DNA from: Hysterangium stoloniferum
Lineage: Eukaryota; Basidiomycota; Agaricomycetes; Hysterangiales; Hysterangiaceae
Length of the DNA: 64,000 nt
Reading direction: 5' to 3'
Assembly: GCA_015178975.1 (NCBI GenBank)
Contig: WHVD01000003.1
Coordinates: 434,001 to 498,000, forward strand
Shown here: piece by piece, positions 41,001 to 53,136 of the stretch
How the letters are laid out: the number at the start of each line of letters is the position of its first letter
Position numbering within the stretch: the stretch's first letter is position 1
Position numbers and translations under genes: made by a program
Notes under the pieces: generated by a model
The model's database searches: none
What the model was told of the DNA's origin: nothing
The model's input: the letters and a program-made list of their open reading frames with translations, nothing else

Positions 41001-43795
41001 ATGTCTCCAAAAACCAAGTTCGACCCAAGTGATCCTGTAATTTCAGCCATAATCTCGCTCTTCCAGTCAATCAATCTGTCTCAAACGAAGGCGGTTGAGA
41101 CAGCTCGTAATTCGAAAAATACCTCATCCCTCAAAGAGTTAATCGATCGAAATGACTTGATTGCCAAAGAGCTCGAAGAGAAGCAGGCTAACTCGATCCT
41201 TCAGCTAGCCGTTCAGGGTACGAGGATAGATTTGGAACAACAGGATATCATTGTCACTAATATCGTGAATGGGAAATTGAAGACGAGCGATCAGGTCACA
41301 GGTGAGTTGAGCTGCTTGTTGGCGACTTGGTTGATAACTGTTCTTCAATGTGAAAGCCGCCGTAAAGTATCTGGAAGAGCACCCTCTACCGATAGATGAA
41401 AGTCATTTCAATCTGGACTGCGGCGTTGGTATGTACATCATAACCCGAAGCTATTCGACATCTAATCAACCTTTGCAATGACAGGTGTTGTCATTACACC
41501 CGACCAAGTAGATCAGCTGATTGTTGACTATATCTCAGCATGCCCAATAGACTCAATTGCTGGATGGTCGAATCTAAGTTCTGTGTTGTCGGGCGCGAAG
41601 AATATGCCAGCATTGCGTTGGGCTAATACCTTCGATGTAAAGACTTCTGTCGAGCGTTGGTTTGCTCACAAATTCGGGGCTAAAGAAACCGCTAAATCCA
41701 AACAGAAGGTTACCTCATACGTCTCTCCCACAATTAATGAAGCTCATCTTGCAACTTAGGATCCAAAGCAACCTCCCGCGGATCGGAGGCTAGGCCAAGA
41801 TGTTCAAACCCCCACCACGCCCTCCAAAGCGGTATTTGAGCAAGGATTTCTTGGTAGCCTGCATAAACCAGGAGAAAATCCCCAGATCAATCCTCGTTTG
41901 CGTGACCAACATTTAGCTGTCACGGGCGGTCAGGTTTGGACGCGGTTTCCTCCCGAACCTAATGGTTTTCTGCATATTGGTCATTCAAAGGCTATATTTA
42001 TTAATTTTGGATATGCTGCTCATCACGGAGGTCGGTGCTACCTTCGCTATGACGACACAAACCCAGAAGCAGAAGATGCTCAGTACTATGAAAGTATATT
42101 AGAGATTGTGCGTTGGCTCGGGTATGAGCCATGGAAAGTCACGTACTCGAGCGACTACTTTCAGGAACTATACGATCTTGCTGTAACACTTATCCGCCTC
42201 GATAAAGGATATGTATGTCATTGCACTGGTGTGTATTTTGCATTGTCCCAAAACTATGCATCTGACTATGGTTTGCCAGCCGAAGATATCAAAGCCAGCC
42301 GTGGCGAGAAGGAAGGTACACCTAGACGTGCTTGCATCCACCGAAACCGTCCCATTTCGGAATCATTGGTTGAATTCGAAAACATGAAAGAGGGTAAATA
42401 TCGACGCGGAGAAGCCACCTTGCGGATGAAACAAGATTTAGAAGATGGAAACCCCCAGATGTGGGATCTGATCGCATACAGAGTCGTAGATGCGCCACAT
42501 CATCGAACTGGTGATAAGTGGCGTATCTACCCTACATACGATTTCACTCACTGCCTAGTCGATAGTTTTGAAAATATTTCGTGAGTTTTGGAACGAGTTG
42601 AAGATATCCTCTAGATCTAACGACATTTAGACATTCTCTTTGCACCACCGAATTTATTTTATCACGGGTATCATATGAGTGGCTTTGTGACGCAGTGGAA
42701 GTCTACAAGCCACGTCAATCGGAATTTGGTCGTCTTAACCTCCAAGGCACCATAACTTCGAAACGCAAGATCCTCGCGTTAGTCAAAGACGGATACGTTC
42801 GAGGATGGGATGACCCACGGCTGTTCACACTCGTGGCGTTACGTCGACGAGGAATACCCCCTGCAGCGATCCTGTCTTTTGTCGAATCACTCGGGGTTTC
42901 AAGCTCGATGAGTACAGTAGAAGTGTCACGTTTTGACCAAGCCATCCGCCAACATCTTGAGAACACTGTACCACGTCTTATGATGGTCATGCGTCCACTC
43001 AGAGTCGTGATCGAAAATCTCGCAGACGATTTCGTCATGTTCATCGACAAGCCCTTGCATCCAAAGCTCCCTGAAGTCGGAACGGTTAGGATCCCATTCA
43101 CGAAAATAATCTATATCGATCAGGATGATTTCCGCGTGCAAGACTCAAAGGATTACTTCCGACTTGCTCCGGGAAAGACTGTCGGTCTCTTCCAAGCACC
43201 GTTCCCAATTACATGTACATCGTATCAAGCGGACCCTTCAACGGGTGAAGTGATAGGACTGACCTGTCGCGCTGAAGATGGCAAGGATGGCACTCCTCTC
43301 AAAAAGCCCAAAGCGTTTATTCAGTGGGTTGCAGAACACGCAGCCTCAAATAGCCCTGTGAGAGTGGACGAGACCCGCATCTTCCATCCTCTCTTTCGAA
43401 GCGATAATCCAGCGGCTTTACCCGATTATAAGGATGATCTGAATCCAAACAGTTTGGAAGTTGTTAAAAATGCCTTCATCGAAGTAGGCTTTTGGTCCAT
43501 GGCGAAATCGTCGTTAAATGCTGGTCGTCAAGAAAGTATTACGAGGACACAGAAAGCATTAAACAATGAGGCAATCCCGTTGCCGACCTATCCCAGTACA
43601 ACAGGTACACAGCTAGTTGGAAATGAGGCTGTGCGATTCCAAGCACTCCGTGTGGCATATTTTGCACTCGACAAGGAATCGCGATTAGCGTACTTGGATG
43701 ATACAGAAAGTGCCAATACCGGGAAACAAGATGGTGATATCCTGGTGCTTAACCGAATAGTATCACTAAAAGAAGATTCCGGGAAAGCGGTTTAG
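41001..43795 (+). CDS. GLN4: Glutaminyl-tRNA synthetase
   Basis: Class I aminoacyl-tRNA synthetase that charges tRNA-Gln in the cytosol. The first exon from 41001 ([20 protein letters not shown]) and the following ones to about 41700 form the GlnRS N-terminal tRNA-binding domain ([20 protein letters not shown]). The catalytic part from about 41760 contains the HIGH signature in [15 protein letters not shown], then [20 protein letters not shown] and [20 protein letters not shown]. After one intron (about 42583-42630), the KMSKS-equivalent [12 protein letters not shown] and the anticodon-binding beta-barrel domains follow to SGKAV at 43795. Introns are about 50-60 bp. The fungal length of about 820 aa fits. 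Confidence 0.93.
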
Positions 43796-43962
43796 ATCAA
43801 AGGGGACGTCCATCCCTAAAATAGATTAGTTACTTCCTGACACATTTGAATATCCATTTAATATACACAGCGAGTTTTTCAAAGCCAGCAATTAAGATGG
43901 TATAACGATGTCGATTAGGATAGGTTGTAAGGCATATATATACAAAGGTGACCGGTAAATGA

Positions 43963-46704
43963 TTATGAAGCCATGCTCCTCCACATGCCTGCCTCTGGTA
44001 CCACACTCCGTGCCTGCAGAATACTTAGCGCACGTTGTCGTCCTCGATCAAGGTCACTAGCATCGATAGCTTCTTCATCTTCGACGCCATCATTAAAATC
44101 AAGTGCAGGACCGGGATCAATAGAACGCGAGCGATCTCGTTCATCGTATACAGCTTTACGAATCGCAGCCGCTGAGTCCGGCTTTGCCTTCGTTTCATTT
44201 AGCGGGGGAACAAGTACGCCCTGTTTCTCTGCTAAACTAGTCTTGGGCTCAAGTGTCGGTTGGAACCGTGCCAAAGGACGTATTTGTACAGGAAGCGAAC
44301 TTGCAAATCGAGAAGGATTGCGCCATAAATCTGAAAAAAGACATGATAAGTAAGCAATCTTCCCTGGCTATTAAGTATGCTTGACATACCAGTTGGCACA
44401 TCGTCTTCGCTTTCTTCATCGAGAGAGCTCGAACTATCTTCGTTTTCCTCCTCGGCTATGGCGCCTTTCGCTCTCCGATGCTGGTGTGTGCGTTGATTGA
44501 ATATTTCCCATGCTTTGCCGCCATCCTTCCAAGCATGTCGATGGCTAGGGGCTGAGGCAGCCAATAGAGTCATCATATGGGCCTGAGCAAGCGGATCAAC
44601 AGCAGTCTCTGAAACGGGTGAAGGTGTGCGTTCAGCTGTTGGTTGTGGCTGATTATTCGTTGTCGTCTGCGGGACGGGTGGATCATGAATGACTCTCCCG
44701 GCGGGCACGCGCTCGCTCATCGGGACAGAGGCACTCAGTAGAGACAGAGAATCTGGTACACTCCTTAGTATTGATCGTTTGCTAGGCCCGCCAATTTGAT
44801 TTGATGTTCCATTGAGAGGGGGCATACCACTAGGTGCTGGGAGAGACATGGCTTGGGATGCCAGTGACTCCGAAGCGGCGGCGTTTCTTCGCATCTTATA
44901 TGAAGGCGTTCGAATGACGGGTTGTAATTGCGCGGGCTTGGAGGGTGGGGACGGCTCAGTAAAATCATCAAGATCAAAAAGCTCCAATAAATCTATACGA
45001 ACTTGTTAGCGAGTGAACCCGCCACAAAGCCATGGACACTTGCCTTCTGTAATAAACGAGTTTTTCTTAGGAGCTGCTGGTCTGGCAGCGGTCGCTTCAG
45101 GATTTACGTCAAATGTTACCTTACGCTTCCTCCTTTTGGTTACCTCGGATGACCCCTCGCCTCTGTGGACAGACACAGACATTTCGGATGGAACAGGTTG
45201 GTTCTCTTCTTTGGTTACAATGTGCTGCGCTGTATCTACCGGGCCAATACCCAGATCCTTTGAAGCTCGCTTCCTGGCTCGTTCATCAAGCTGCCCATCC
45301 CTATCTCCGAATCGTCGTCTCATTTCTTCTTCACCCTGCGCCCACTTGACAGAACTTGCAATATCGACATTCGTGTCCATATTCCGTTTGAATGCACTAG
45401 ACAAGATCTCACCACGTTCACCTGTAGATACGAGAGACGATCGGTCAGCATTTATAGGCTCAACTTCGCCCGCTTGTGAACTAAAAGTCGAAGGTCGTGG
45501 AAGAGTCTGTGGTGAAGTTGTTTCCAACGCGGTAGATAGTGATGTCCGGGCAAAATGCCTCCCTGACTGAGAAAAAGATGCGGATAGCAATGAGCTAGAC
45601 TGTGCGGGCGGATTGTTCGTGGGCGATGTCGAATCTATACCATCAGCTTCTGGGCGGGATGGGACTATTGGACTAAAGTCGCGGATAGACATGGGTATCC
45701 CAGATCTGACCGGCAATTGGGACCCGGCGGTCGTTCGTGAATGCTCTTCATTAGCTCGGCTAAGTACTTCTTTCCACCCTACGCGGTACACTTTCCAAAT
45801 ACACTCGACTTCAGACCGTAAGCTAGTTTCTGCTTCCTTGATTCTCGCCAACTGTGCCTTGATGAATAGTTTTGCTTCTAGCTCAGCCTTTTCACGTAAC
45901 TCTTCGGATTTACGTATGGCGTTGGCTGAAAGCGATAAAAAAACGGGATGAGAAGGAGAGAATGGTGGTGGCGGGAAAAGCGGTGGAAGCACTGGCAAAA
46001 TGGTGCTAGGGATTGCAACGGAAGAATTAGGAGAATCTTCGGAAGAGGCATCTGTCCATTGCTGAGGACATGTTATGGGGTCAGCCGATATTGGTGCTTC
46101 AGTAATTGATGGTTGAGATAAAACAACAATGGAAAATGTGTCGGAGAGTTGCATCGACTGAAAATATTTCCGAATAGTATCAGCCCCTTTCTGTGACACA
46201 GTCAGTTTGTCAAAGTGGTACAAATGCCAAGATAACCCTACCAGGCAGCCGTCAGGGCCGAGAAATACTTCTACCCAGCCGTTTTTACTACGCAACGTCT
46301 CCTGTTCAATCCAATCTTCTGATAGTACGATGGGTCCTTCCCTGGCTTCCGAACCTGGGTTTATTTCCTGAGAAACACGATACGCGTTTGTTTTGCACGC
46401 TAAACAAGACAGTGCCAAATGTTGAATGAGCTTGTCAGTTGACGATGGCGACTGCTCCGCACGGTCTCTGGTCCTTAGAGTAAGGTAATGATGAATCTGG
46501 GCAATGCATGTGATACATCTTGCTTATATCGGGAAGAAACTAGTGTTGGTCACGTACAATACGGATACCAGTGTCCCCAACCAAAACGCGCTCATAATTA
46601 GGGCTGGAGGTATTATTGGCTATGTCATAGGCACTAATTGTAATGTTGCGACAGCGACAACTGTATTCATCTCGTAATTCAGCGTCGTGGGGAGGTAAAG
46701 ACAT
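43963..46704 (-). CDS. Unknown Ser/Pro-rich protein with CxC and CxxC pairs
   Basis: The start at 46704 gives MSLPPHDAELRDEYSCRCRN. After one intron the frame 46440-45006 begins HLALSCLACKTNAYRV. The CxC and CxxC pairs separated by about 40 residues suggest a zinc-binding beta-tent or Yippee-like fold at the N-terminus (inference). The middle is long and low in order, with a helical patch (KSEELREKAELEAKLFIKAQ). The second half (44987-44390 and 44333-43963) is Ser/Pro-rich with an acidic stretch (EEENEDSSSSLDEESEDD) and the block WRNPSRFASSLPVQIRPLA, ending PEAGMWRSMAS. No enzyme motif is visible. It is convergent with GLN4, ending 167 bp after it. Confidence 0.65.
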
Positions 46705-47150
46705 TACAACTGAGCAAAGTAAGAGGGAGATGAGCGGAGGCAAAGAAGCCACAGCCGCCGCGCCGACGGTCCTCACAATAGCAGATGCGTAAATGAAATA
46801 AATATTAGTGCAAACAACACTCGAGCTTGCCTGAGTGGTAACACTAATTATACAAAAATTTATCTCAATGTCATGTAAGACAAAGTACGCAAAGGTATGT
46901 GCAGCCCGAACAGCCCGAACAGCCCGAACAGCCCGTGTAAGTCTAAATATCCCATACTATTATATCTTCCATGCTTTAATTTGACTTCAGAACATTGCTT
47001 GACGGGTTAAAAAGGATCGAGTTAGCTATACACCAATTATTCCCCGTTAGCTAGCAGTGTCTGGTTCGATGATTTAACTTCACCACTCAGCTTTCCGGCG
47101 CTTAGCATGTCATTTTTCTTCGTTCTTTCAACCTCATTCTCATCGCCAGG
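46705..47150. other. Divergent promoter region with a 9-bp tandem repeat
   Basis: No gene. At 46901-46936 the unit CAGCCCGAA occurs four times in tandem. The region lies between the start codons of the CxxC protein (-) and TOM20 (+) and probably holds both promoters. Confidence 0.6.
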
Positions 47151-47913
47151 ATGAACTCCAACCGTATAGTGGTAAATAAACACCCTATTTGGACTTAAAC
47201 AACGCATGCTTATATCTTCAGACATTTACCGTCATTGCCGCAGCCGCAGCAGTCACAGCGATCGTTGGCTATGCTGCATACTTTGACCACAAAAGAAGAA
47301 GTGACCCTGGATTCCGCAAGGAGCTTCGTACGTGGGCACAATATATTGAGTTGCAGCTTGTTGAATCATCATACTACTGTCAAGGACGGCAGCAAAAGAA
47401 GGCCCATCGTTTGGCAACGAACGAAGCTAAAACAACCGTGACTAGTATCCCAAGGGAAGATTTACTCAAGGCCCTTCAGGAACTGAAAAAGGAAACCATT
47501 CCCACTTCAGCTCAAGAGAAAGAAGCGTATTTTTCTCAAAATATTGGAATGGCTGAGCAGCTTTGCATGCAAGGTTCTTAAAACATATCCCCCCGAACGA
47601 ATTAACCTCATCAAATCTTATAGGTGACGCATTTCACCTTCCTGCCGCTCTGTCATTTTATCGAGCTCTACGGGTGTACCCTAATCCAATGGAGCTTATC
47701 CTTCTGTTTCAACGCATGGTCCCAGAGCCTATATTGAAGCTCGTAATGGAGATGTGGAGTCATGACGTGAGTGAGACTTCACCAACCGCATCTGTCGCGG
47801 GGAGGGCTGCATCCGCTGCGGAGACAAGTCCAACTTCGACAGTACGAACTGGCCCACCCTCTGAGACTTCGTCTCAGGAGTGGGAAAATCTCCCAGACTC
47901 TGCACATCGCTAG
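47151..47913 (+). CDS. TOM20: Mitochondrial import receptor Tom20
   Basis: Outer-membrane receptor that binds presequences. The exon at 47151 (MNSNRIV) joins TFTVIAAAAAVTAIVGYAAY, the N-terminal membrane anchor, followed by FDHKRRSDPGFRKELR, the conserved basic segment after the anchor. After a second intron come EDLLKALQELKKETIPTSAQ and EKEAYFSQNIGMAEQLCMQ, then after a third intron GDAFHLPAALSFYRALRVYP, a TPR-like motif, and PMELILLFQRMVPEPILKLV. The C-terminal tail is Ser/Thr-rich and ends at 47913. Introns were placed so that RKELR joins RQQKKAHR. All Tom20 blocks are present in normal order. Confidence 0.9.
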
Positions 47914-47941
47914 ATCGCGATTTGCACAGCCTGTTATACGC

Positions 47942-47961
47942 AGCCCCCCCCCCCCCCCCCC
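47942..47961 (+). repeat. Poly-C run between TOM20 and the SET gene
   Basis: About 18-19 cytosines in a row, 30 bp after the TOM20 stop codon and 47 bp before the next start codon. A likely slippage-prone spot. Confidence 0.85.
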
Positions 47962-48007
47962 GGCATCTCTCCATTTTATTGTAAAGTTCCCCAATATTTA
48001 ATACACA

Positions 48008-49465
48008 ATGTTTTCTCACCTCCGTTGTGTGAGCAGATGCAGGCTCGCATCAATGGTAAGCAGATGTATTGACTGCTAGACAGCCTGCTCATGAGAAAGA
48101 TAAAGGGTATTATGACCATTTCCCAAAAAAAGATATGAATGTGTCTGTCAAGTCGGCCATCATGAAAGTCGGAGAAAATTCCCCTACCAAAAAGGACGTG
48201 TTAATAATAACTAAGGATGTCGAAGTTGGCGAAGTCATCTACAAGGTCGTTACCTTCATGTTTTTTTTATTTCCCGTGCATTCTCATATCAAAGAGTTGC
48301 AGGAAGATCCCATAATTACAGTTCTGGATCCCGATCTTGAATCAGTAGGCTCCCACTGTTCTCAATGCCTTCGCAAGATAAACCCCGGTGTTTCCATTCG
48401 TCTGCCTGACGACCCTTTGCAAACATCGTATTGCTCTCAAGCTTGTCAAACCAAAGCACGTCTGGAATCTTATGGTATACTCTTCGGATCCGAACCACCA
48501 ATACCTGACACCCCCCCGCCATCGGCAACAGACAAGAAACTACGAACGAAGGCTCAGGAAGAGCTAGTCTCACATCTGCGCAAGGGAAAGACGGCGCCAT
48601 TACTCGTGGCACGTTTAATAGCAAAGCAATTAGCTGAAGAGATCGCCAATGTATCTTCGAATAGTGTACCTAACCATTCGACATCTGCCACCAGCGAAAA
48701 AGACTATAACCTATATGACCATATCGAAAGGCTTCGATACCTTGCACTCCCTGTCGATGATGAGGAAACAGCATTGTTGTCTCAAATACTCAAAACATCT
48801 GTGCCAGGCTTAGAACAAATGCTGACAAGTGAAAGATACGCCATCTTTAAGGGTAAAATTCTATACAACGCCATCGGGGTATGCTTTGGTGAGGGACGAG
48901 ATAAGGTGAAAAGATATTGCTAAAGATTGTATACATCGCTCACTCCATGGCCAACAGCCATCATCCAACACCAAGTCTGAAGATGAGAGGACGCGAACCA
49001 TGTACGGCACTGATCGCCAAACGGGCAGCGGACTGTACCTGGTGTCCTCATATGTAATGTTTTACACATTTTAACTTCTAAGTAGTAGACTGACACAACT
49101 CTCAGCTTGCACATTCTTGCAGCCCTTCTGCGAGGCCCTCTTTTCCCGAGGGCACTTCTACGCTTCATTTGATCGCCAACCACGCGCTAAAGAAAGGCGA
49201 CGAGTTGACCATAGCTTACGTGGACATTTTGCAGCGAGAAGGGGAGACCACACAAGAGGCGCACCTACGCAGACGTAGGGAGCTTGCTCATAGTTGGAGG
49301 TTCGCCTGCACTTGTCGGAGGTGTCTCGAGGAAATCTCTGCTGGAGGTATCAGTGATGCTGTTGTTGCAACGGTAGATGAAAGTAAGGTTGAGATTGCGG
49401 TTCAACGTTATGGGGAAAATAACATGGATGAACCTTCATTGGTTGATAATGATATACAAGATTAG
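48008..49465 (+). CDS. SET-domain protein with MYND-like zinc motif (Set5/SMYD type)
   Basis: Predicted lysine methyltransferase. The first exon at 48008 (MFSHLRCVSRCRLASM) joins PAHEKDKGYYDHFPKK. The first half of SET follows as KDVLIITKDVEVGEVIYK, then EDPIITVLD. A MYND-like zinc cluster interrupts it, with HCSQCLRK, YCSQACQTK and further residues. A helical region (RLRYLALPVDDEETALLSQI) leads to YNAIGVCFGEGRD. The second half of SET is in two exons: SSNTKSEDERTRTMYGTDRQ-TGSGLYLVSSY and, from 49108, LAHSCSPSARPSF (the NHSC motif as AHSC), LIANHALKKGDELTIAYVDI and the post-SET cysteines WRFACTCRRC. The stop is at 49465. The likely substrate is unknown; yeast Set5 methylates histone H4. Confidence 0.85.
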
Positions 49466-49699
49466 CCGCTAATATAGGGATGTGTTTCGTACAATGGCCA
49501 ACGTGGGTGTGCATATAACCTGGATTGCAAAGAAACATTAGATGTTATTCAAAGAATAAAGGTAATCAAGAAGTCAGATTAGATCAAGAAAACCCATCAG
49601 CAGAATCCTCCCAAAAGGAGGTTCCTTCTGGCCACATGTTTCAAGTCATTCACAAATGATTAAGGAAACACTAACACGAAATAGACTAGGTCCCATAGA

Positions 49700-50793
49700 T
49701 CATTTCATCGGATTGGCCTTCTTGGCTTTTACGGCAGATACGGTGGCACTATTAGTCTTGGGCACAGCCCTTTTTAGTCGGTCACTGTAGTTCACAACCC
49801 AATTCGCCAATAGCCCACAACTTGCCGAAGTTAACCAGTAAATGACAACAGACTGAGTTAAGGGGTCAGTCGGTATACGTCATTGATGTAGTTTTTGAGA
49901 ACTTACACCTGGCATCGTCGCGGCCAAAATTATTCTGCCTACTGATAACCCACTCATTATGCCTTTAATGTGCCTGCGCGGATCTATTATACTTTTACCC
50001 TGACTCAGTTGGGCCTCGTTTCTGAGTCTAGTTTCTCGTAGTCTCCTGACTTTCTCCTGAGTCACGAACCACTGAGAAGTTTCGACAGTCGCCAGTGAGA
50101 TAAGCCCCAGGATGACGGGAAGCGCCACAGTCGGGTCTGGATGGGCCAAGGATTGCAATGTAAGAACCGCCTCATCACGGAGGACAGTGCCAGGTGCATT
50201 AGCGAGTTGTAGAAAAGTTGCTGAAAGCACCACGAAGACAGGAATCTGAGTGATAGGTGGCACAACCATCGTGATCCACGGAGTGCAGCGATGCTCTTTG
50301 AAAAGCTCATCCCGCTTAAGGCGAAGCTACAAAGGTGATGAGAAACAGAATCCAGAGGTTGGATTATATATTCACGTGCCTTTTTACTAGCTGCGCGGCT
50401 GTAGAACTCTCGACTTTGTGGGCTATCTCCCTTTAGCAATTCTTGTCGAACCCTATCATCCAGTTTTGCTCGAAACGCCTTCAGATATGGAACAACGTTT
50501 TCTTCTAGTCTCCTTTCCCGTTGCCGTGCCTGTAAAGAAGGATTTATATACAATTATGAAACGTATACTGAGCTATTCATTACCCATAAAGATACAGGTA
50601 GGAGAGCCAAACGAGAAACCACTCCTATGAGAACGATTGTGCTAGAATAGATAGGGCATCCTAATGGATATGGCAGAGCGATGGATAAGTCCAAATACAC
50701 ATTTGAAAGGGTCTGTAAAGTCTCAGTATAGAATGTTCTTCGAGGTGTTAATCTTAGGGATTTTCGAGATATAACGCAGTAGGATCGGAGCAT
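49700..50793 (-). CDS. COX18: Cox18/Oxa1-family mitochondrial inner-membrane insertase
   Basis: Inserts membrane segments such as the Cox2 C-terminus. From 50793 the frame MLRSYCVISRKSLRLTPRRT is a mitochondrial presequence. It leads to YSSTIVLIGVVSRLALLPVS, the first YidC/Oxa1 membrane segment, and QARQRERRLEENVVPYLKAF. The next exons give LRRDELFKEHRCTPWI, then TMVVPPITQIPVFVVLSATF, LPVILGLISLATVETSQWFV and, in the last exon, VIYWLTSASCGLLANWVV followed by a basic tail and a stop at 49700. The family's five membrane spans can be matched. Cox18 is preferred over Oxa1 because of the short C-terminal tail. It ends 234 bp after the convergent SET gene. Confidence 0.85.
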
Positions 50794-50898
50794 TGTGCAA
50801 AAGCCGCCCACATTTTCACACAACTATGTATTGATCGCGAAGCATATATGTAAATTGCATATCATATCATGGTAAACATATACTATGCTCGACTTGAC

Positions 50899-51665
50899 TC
50901 AAAAGACAAGTTGGTGAGGGTGTTGGCCATTCTTCAAGCCCCAGCTTGCCTTCAAGTATTTCCCAAGGTTTTCAGTCTTTTTCACCGCCTCAATAATCAC
51001 CTTGTCCACCTTCTTTTGCTCCACCGACTTGGCTTCTGGGTAAGCCTCTTTTGCCTTGGGTTTTCCATTCTCAAAGAACTCCGATTCAGCGTCTCGCGAG
51101 CGCGGCTTGGACGATTTGACGAAGTATGCATCATCGAGTTCATTGAACTGGTGCAGATATATTAACAATCATCTATACTGAATCGAAAACAGATACTCAC
51201 TCGCACTTCGCCGAGATCAACATTTGTAGAAGTGGCGATGACATATGCCTGGTTTACGCGACGCAAGGGTACGCCGTTAATGCCGTAGGGACCAGTGATG
51301 AGCAAAAGCCCACTGCTTAGTTGCTTCAAAAAGACGACCCTCCGTCCTCTGAAGCGGCCAGCGAGGAGAATCAGGACTGTTCCGGGCGTAATAGAGGCGC
51401 GGAGTTTTGTTGGCTGAGGGGTCTTTCGGCTCTTTTTAGGTTGACGGATGTCCTCTGCAGGGTAAAATGCAGCCGCCTTTGATGTTGGTACCAAACGCTT
51501 TCCACCGTTCTTGTCACCGCCAACTTGAACCTCTTTAAATGGTTCTGGCTCAGATTTTACTGGAGCGTCCGACTTTTTGAGACCATTTTGAAGACCGCGG
51601 TAGGCCTTGACCTTCGAGCGTGAAAGTCGGCCAATGTGAGATGCAATGGTCTTGCTGCGGGCCAT
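50899..51665 (-). CDS. RPL6: 60S ribosomal protein eL6
   Basis: Large-subunit ribosomal protein. Exon 1 (51665 to about 51201) reads [20 protein letters not shown], then [60 protein letters not shown] and VDLGEV, the SH3-like eL6 core. After one short intron exon 2 gives [20 protein letters not shown] and ends [18 protein letters not shown]. Length of about 230 aa and the block order are normal. Confidence 0.95.
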
Positions 51666-51989
51666 CTAAAGGGATATAATCAGCAGCTGTTAAAGTAAAG
51701 GTCATCCAGAACGCAAAGAGCCCATCCATCGTGGCAAGCTTGAAGGATTGTCACCAGACTTCTACAGCCACAAGACACCACCCTATACTGCACAAAACAA
51801 CCATTATCAAAAGAAATAGGGCTTACCGTGGTGGGTTCTTGTTGGAGGATGGCGATGAGGATGGATGTTCGTTATAGGCGCCCGAGCAATATGCTTCCGC
51901 ATCAAATGTATTTTTGCCGAATTCGGACCAAATGACTGATTACTCACATGATATCGTTTGACGGTTAGATTCAATCCGAGGTGTAGCGC
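51666..51989. other. Promoter region between RPL6 and SDT1-like gene
   Basis: No gene. It contains an AAACATTATC-like AT-rich stretch and a CCTTGAAGG-type motif. It separates two divergent genes. A 5' UTR intron of RPL6 is possible (GT near the start, AG at about 51669) but was not proved. Confidence 0.4.
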
Positions 51990-52940
51990 ATGGACAATAC
52001 CTCTTCAACTCGTATTTCAGATGATCGTGAATATATCGTCTGGCTTGATATAGATAACACTTTGTATACCTCAAACGCCAGGATCTCTCAGCTAATGACA
52101 GAGAGAATACATTGTGAGTTGCAACCGTGCATCGGTTCACCATTTTCCGTCTGATCCAGTGGCCAGCTTACTTTGTCAATGATCTACATCTAGACGAGGC
52201 AGAAGCCTCCACTCTTCATCGTGACTATTATACGAAGTACGGCCTGGCCTTGCGGGGACTGATTAGACATCATGGTGTAGGTAATGCAATTCCAGGATTG
52301 TCGTAGAGAAGAATATTAATGATATTTCTCTTCAAACAGATGGATTAGACTTTGACAAGAAGTGTGACCAGTCATTACCTCTCGAAGAGTTACTACATGA
52401 GGATAAACAAGTGCGCAAGCTTCTCGAAGATATAGACAGGAGCAACACGCGAGTTTGGGCACTAACGAACGCATATATAACTGTAAGTTACACTTTACCA
52501 ATTTCAAATGATTGACTTTAGCAAAGAGCCTTAGCATGCTAGCCGTGTGTTGCGGATACTCAAGCTTGATGATATAATCGAGGAGGTGGTCTACTGTGAC
52601 TACGCTTCCCCCAAGTTTGTATGTAAACCTGAACCAGAATATTACGCCAAGGTATGTTTTACGCATCTTTTGTACACTCTCACAGTGATATTACCTTCAC
52701 ATAACCCAGGCTCTTCTCAAGGCAAACATATCCGACCCATCGAGATGCTTATTTGTGGATGACAATTTACAGAATGTCCAAGCGGCAAAAAGATTGGGTT
52801 GGGGATCCTGTGTTTACTTTCGCGAGCAGATTGATATAAATGGAGCATTCCGAGAGACTCCTGCTGTGGAGGGTGTCGATGCAATCATAGGAAGCTTGGA
52901 GGAACTACGAAACGTCTGGCCGCATATATTTAAACAATGA
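51990..52940 (+). CDS. SDT1: HAD-superfamily pyrimidine 5'-nucleotidase (Sdt1/Phm8 type)
   Basis: Soluble phosphatase for pyrimidine or other nucleoside monophosphates. Exon 1 from 51990 reads MDNTSSTRISDDREYIVWLD, then IDNTLYTSNARISQLMTERI, with HAD motif I DxDNT. Exon 2 gives AYFVNDLHLDEAEASTLHRD and KYGLALRGLIRHHG. Exon 3 gives DGLDFDKKCDQSLPLEELLH and RVWALTNAYI, with motif II (TN). Exon 4 gives RVLRILKLDDIIEEVVYCDY and KPEPEYYAK, with the motif III lysine. Exon 5 gives RCLFVDDNLQNVQAAKRLGW, with motif IV DD. All four catalytic motifs are present. The YxxYGLALRG block is typical of the Sdt1/Phm8 group. Confidence 0.9.
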
Positions 52941-53136
52941 TATATACCTTACACTTACTTAAATACCAACATGAATCAAAATAACGTGAGAGTTAAGATT
53001 TGGCCCAGGTATGTTTCAACAACCAGGCCATCAAATCCAAGTAATTCTTAGGGATAGATAGGTTGGTCAAGGATATCCTTTTCCGAGACAGCTAAAAAAA
53101 AACATACGTGTCTTGAAACTCGGCAAGCATAACCTC

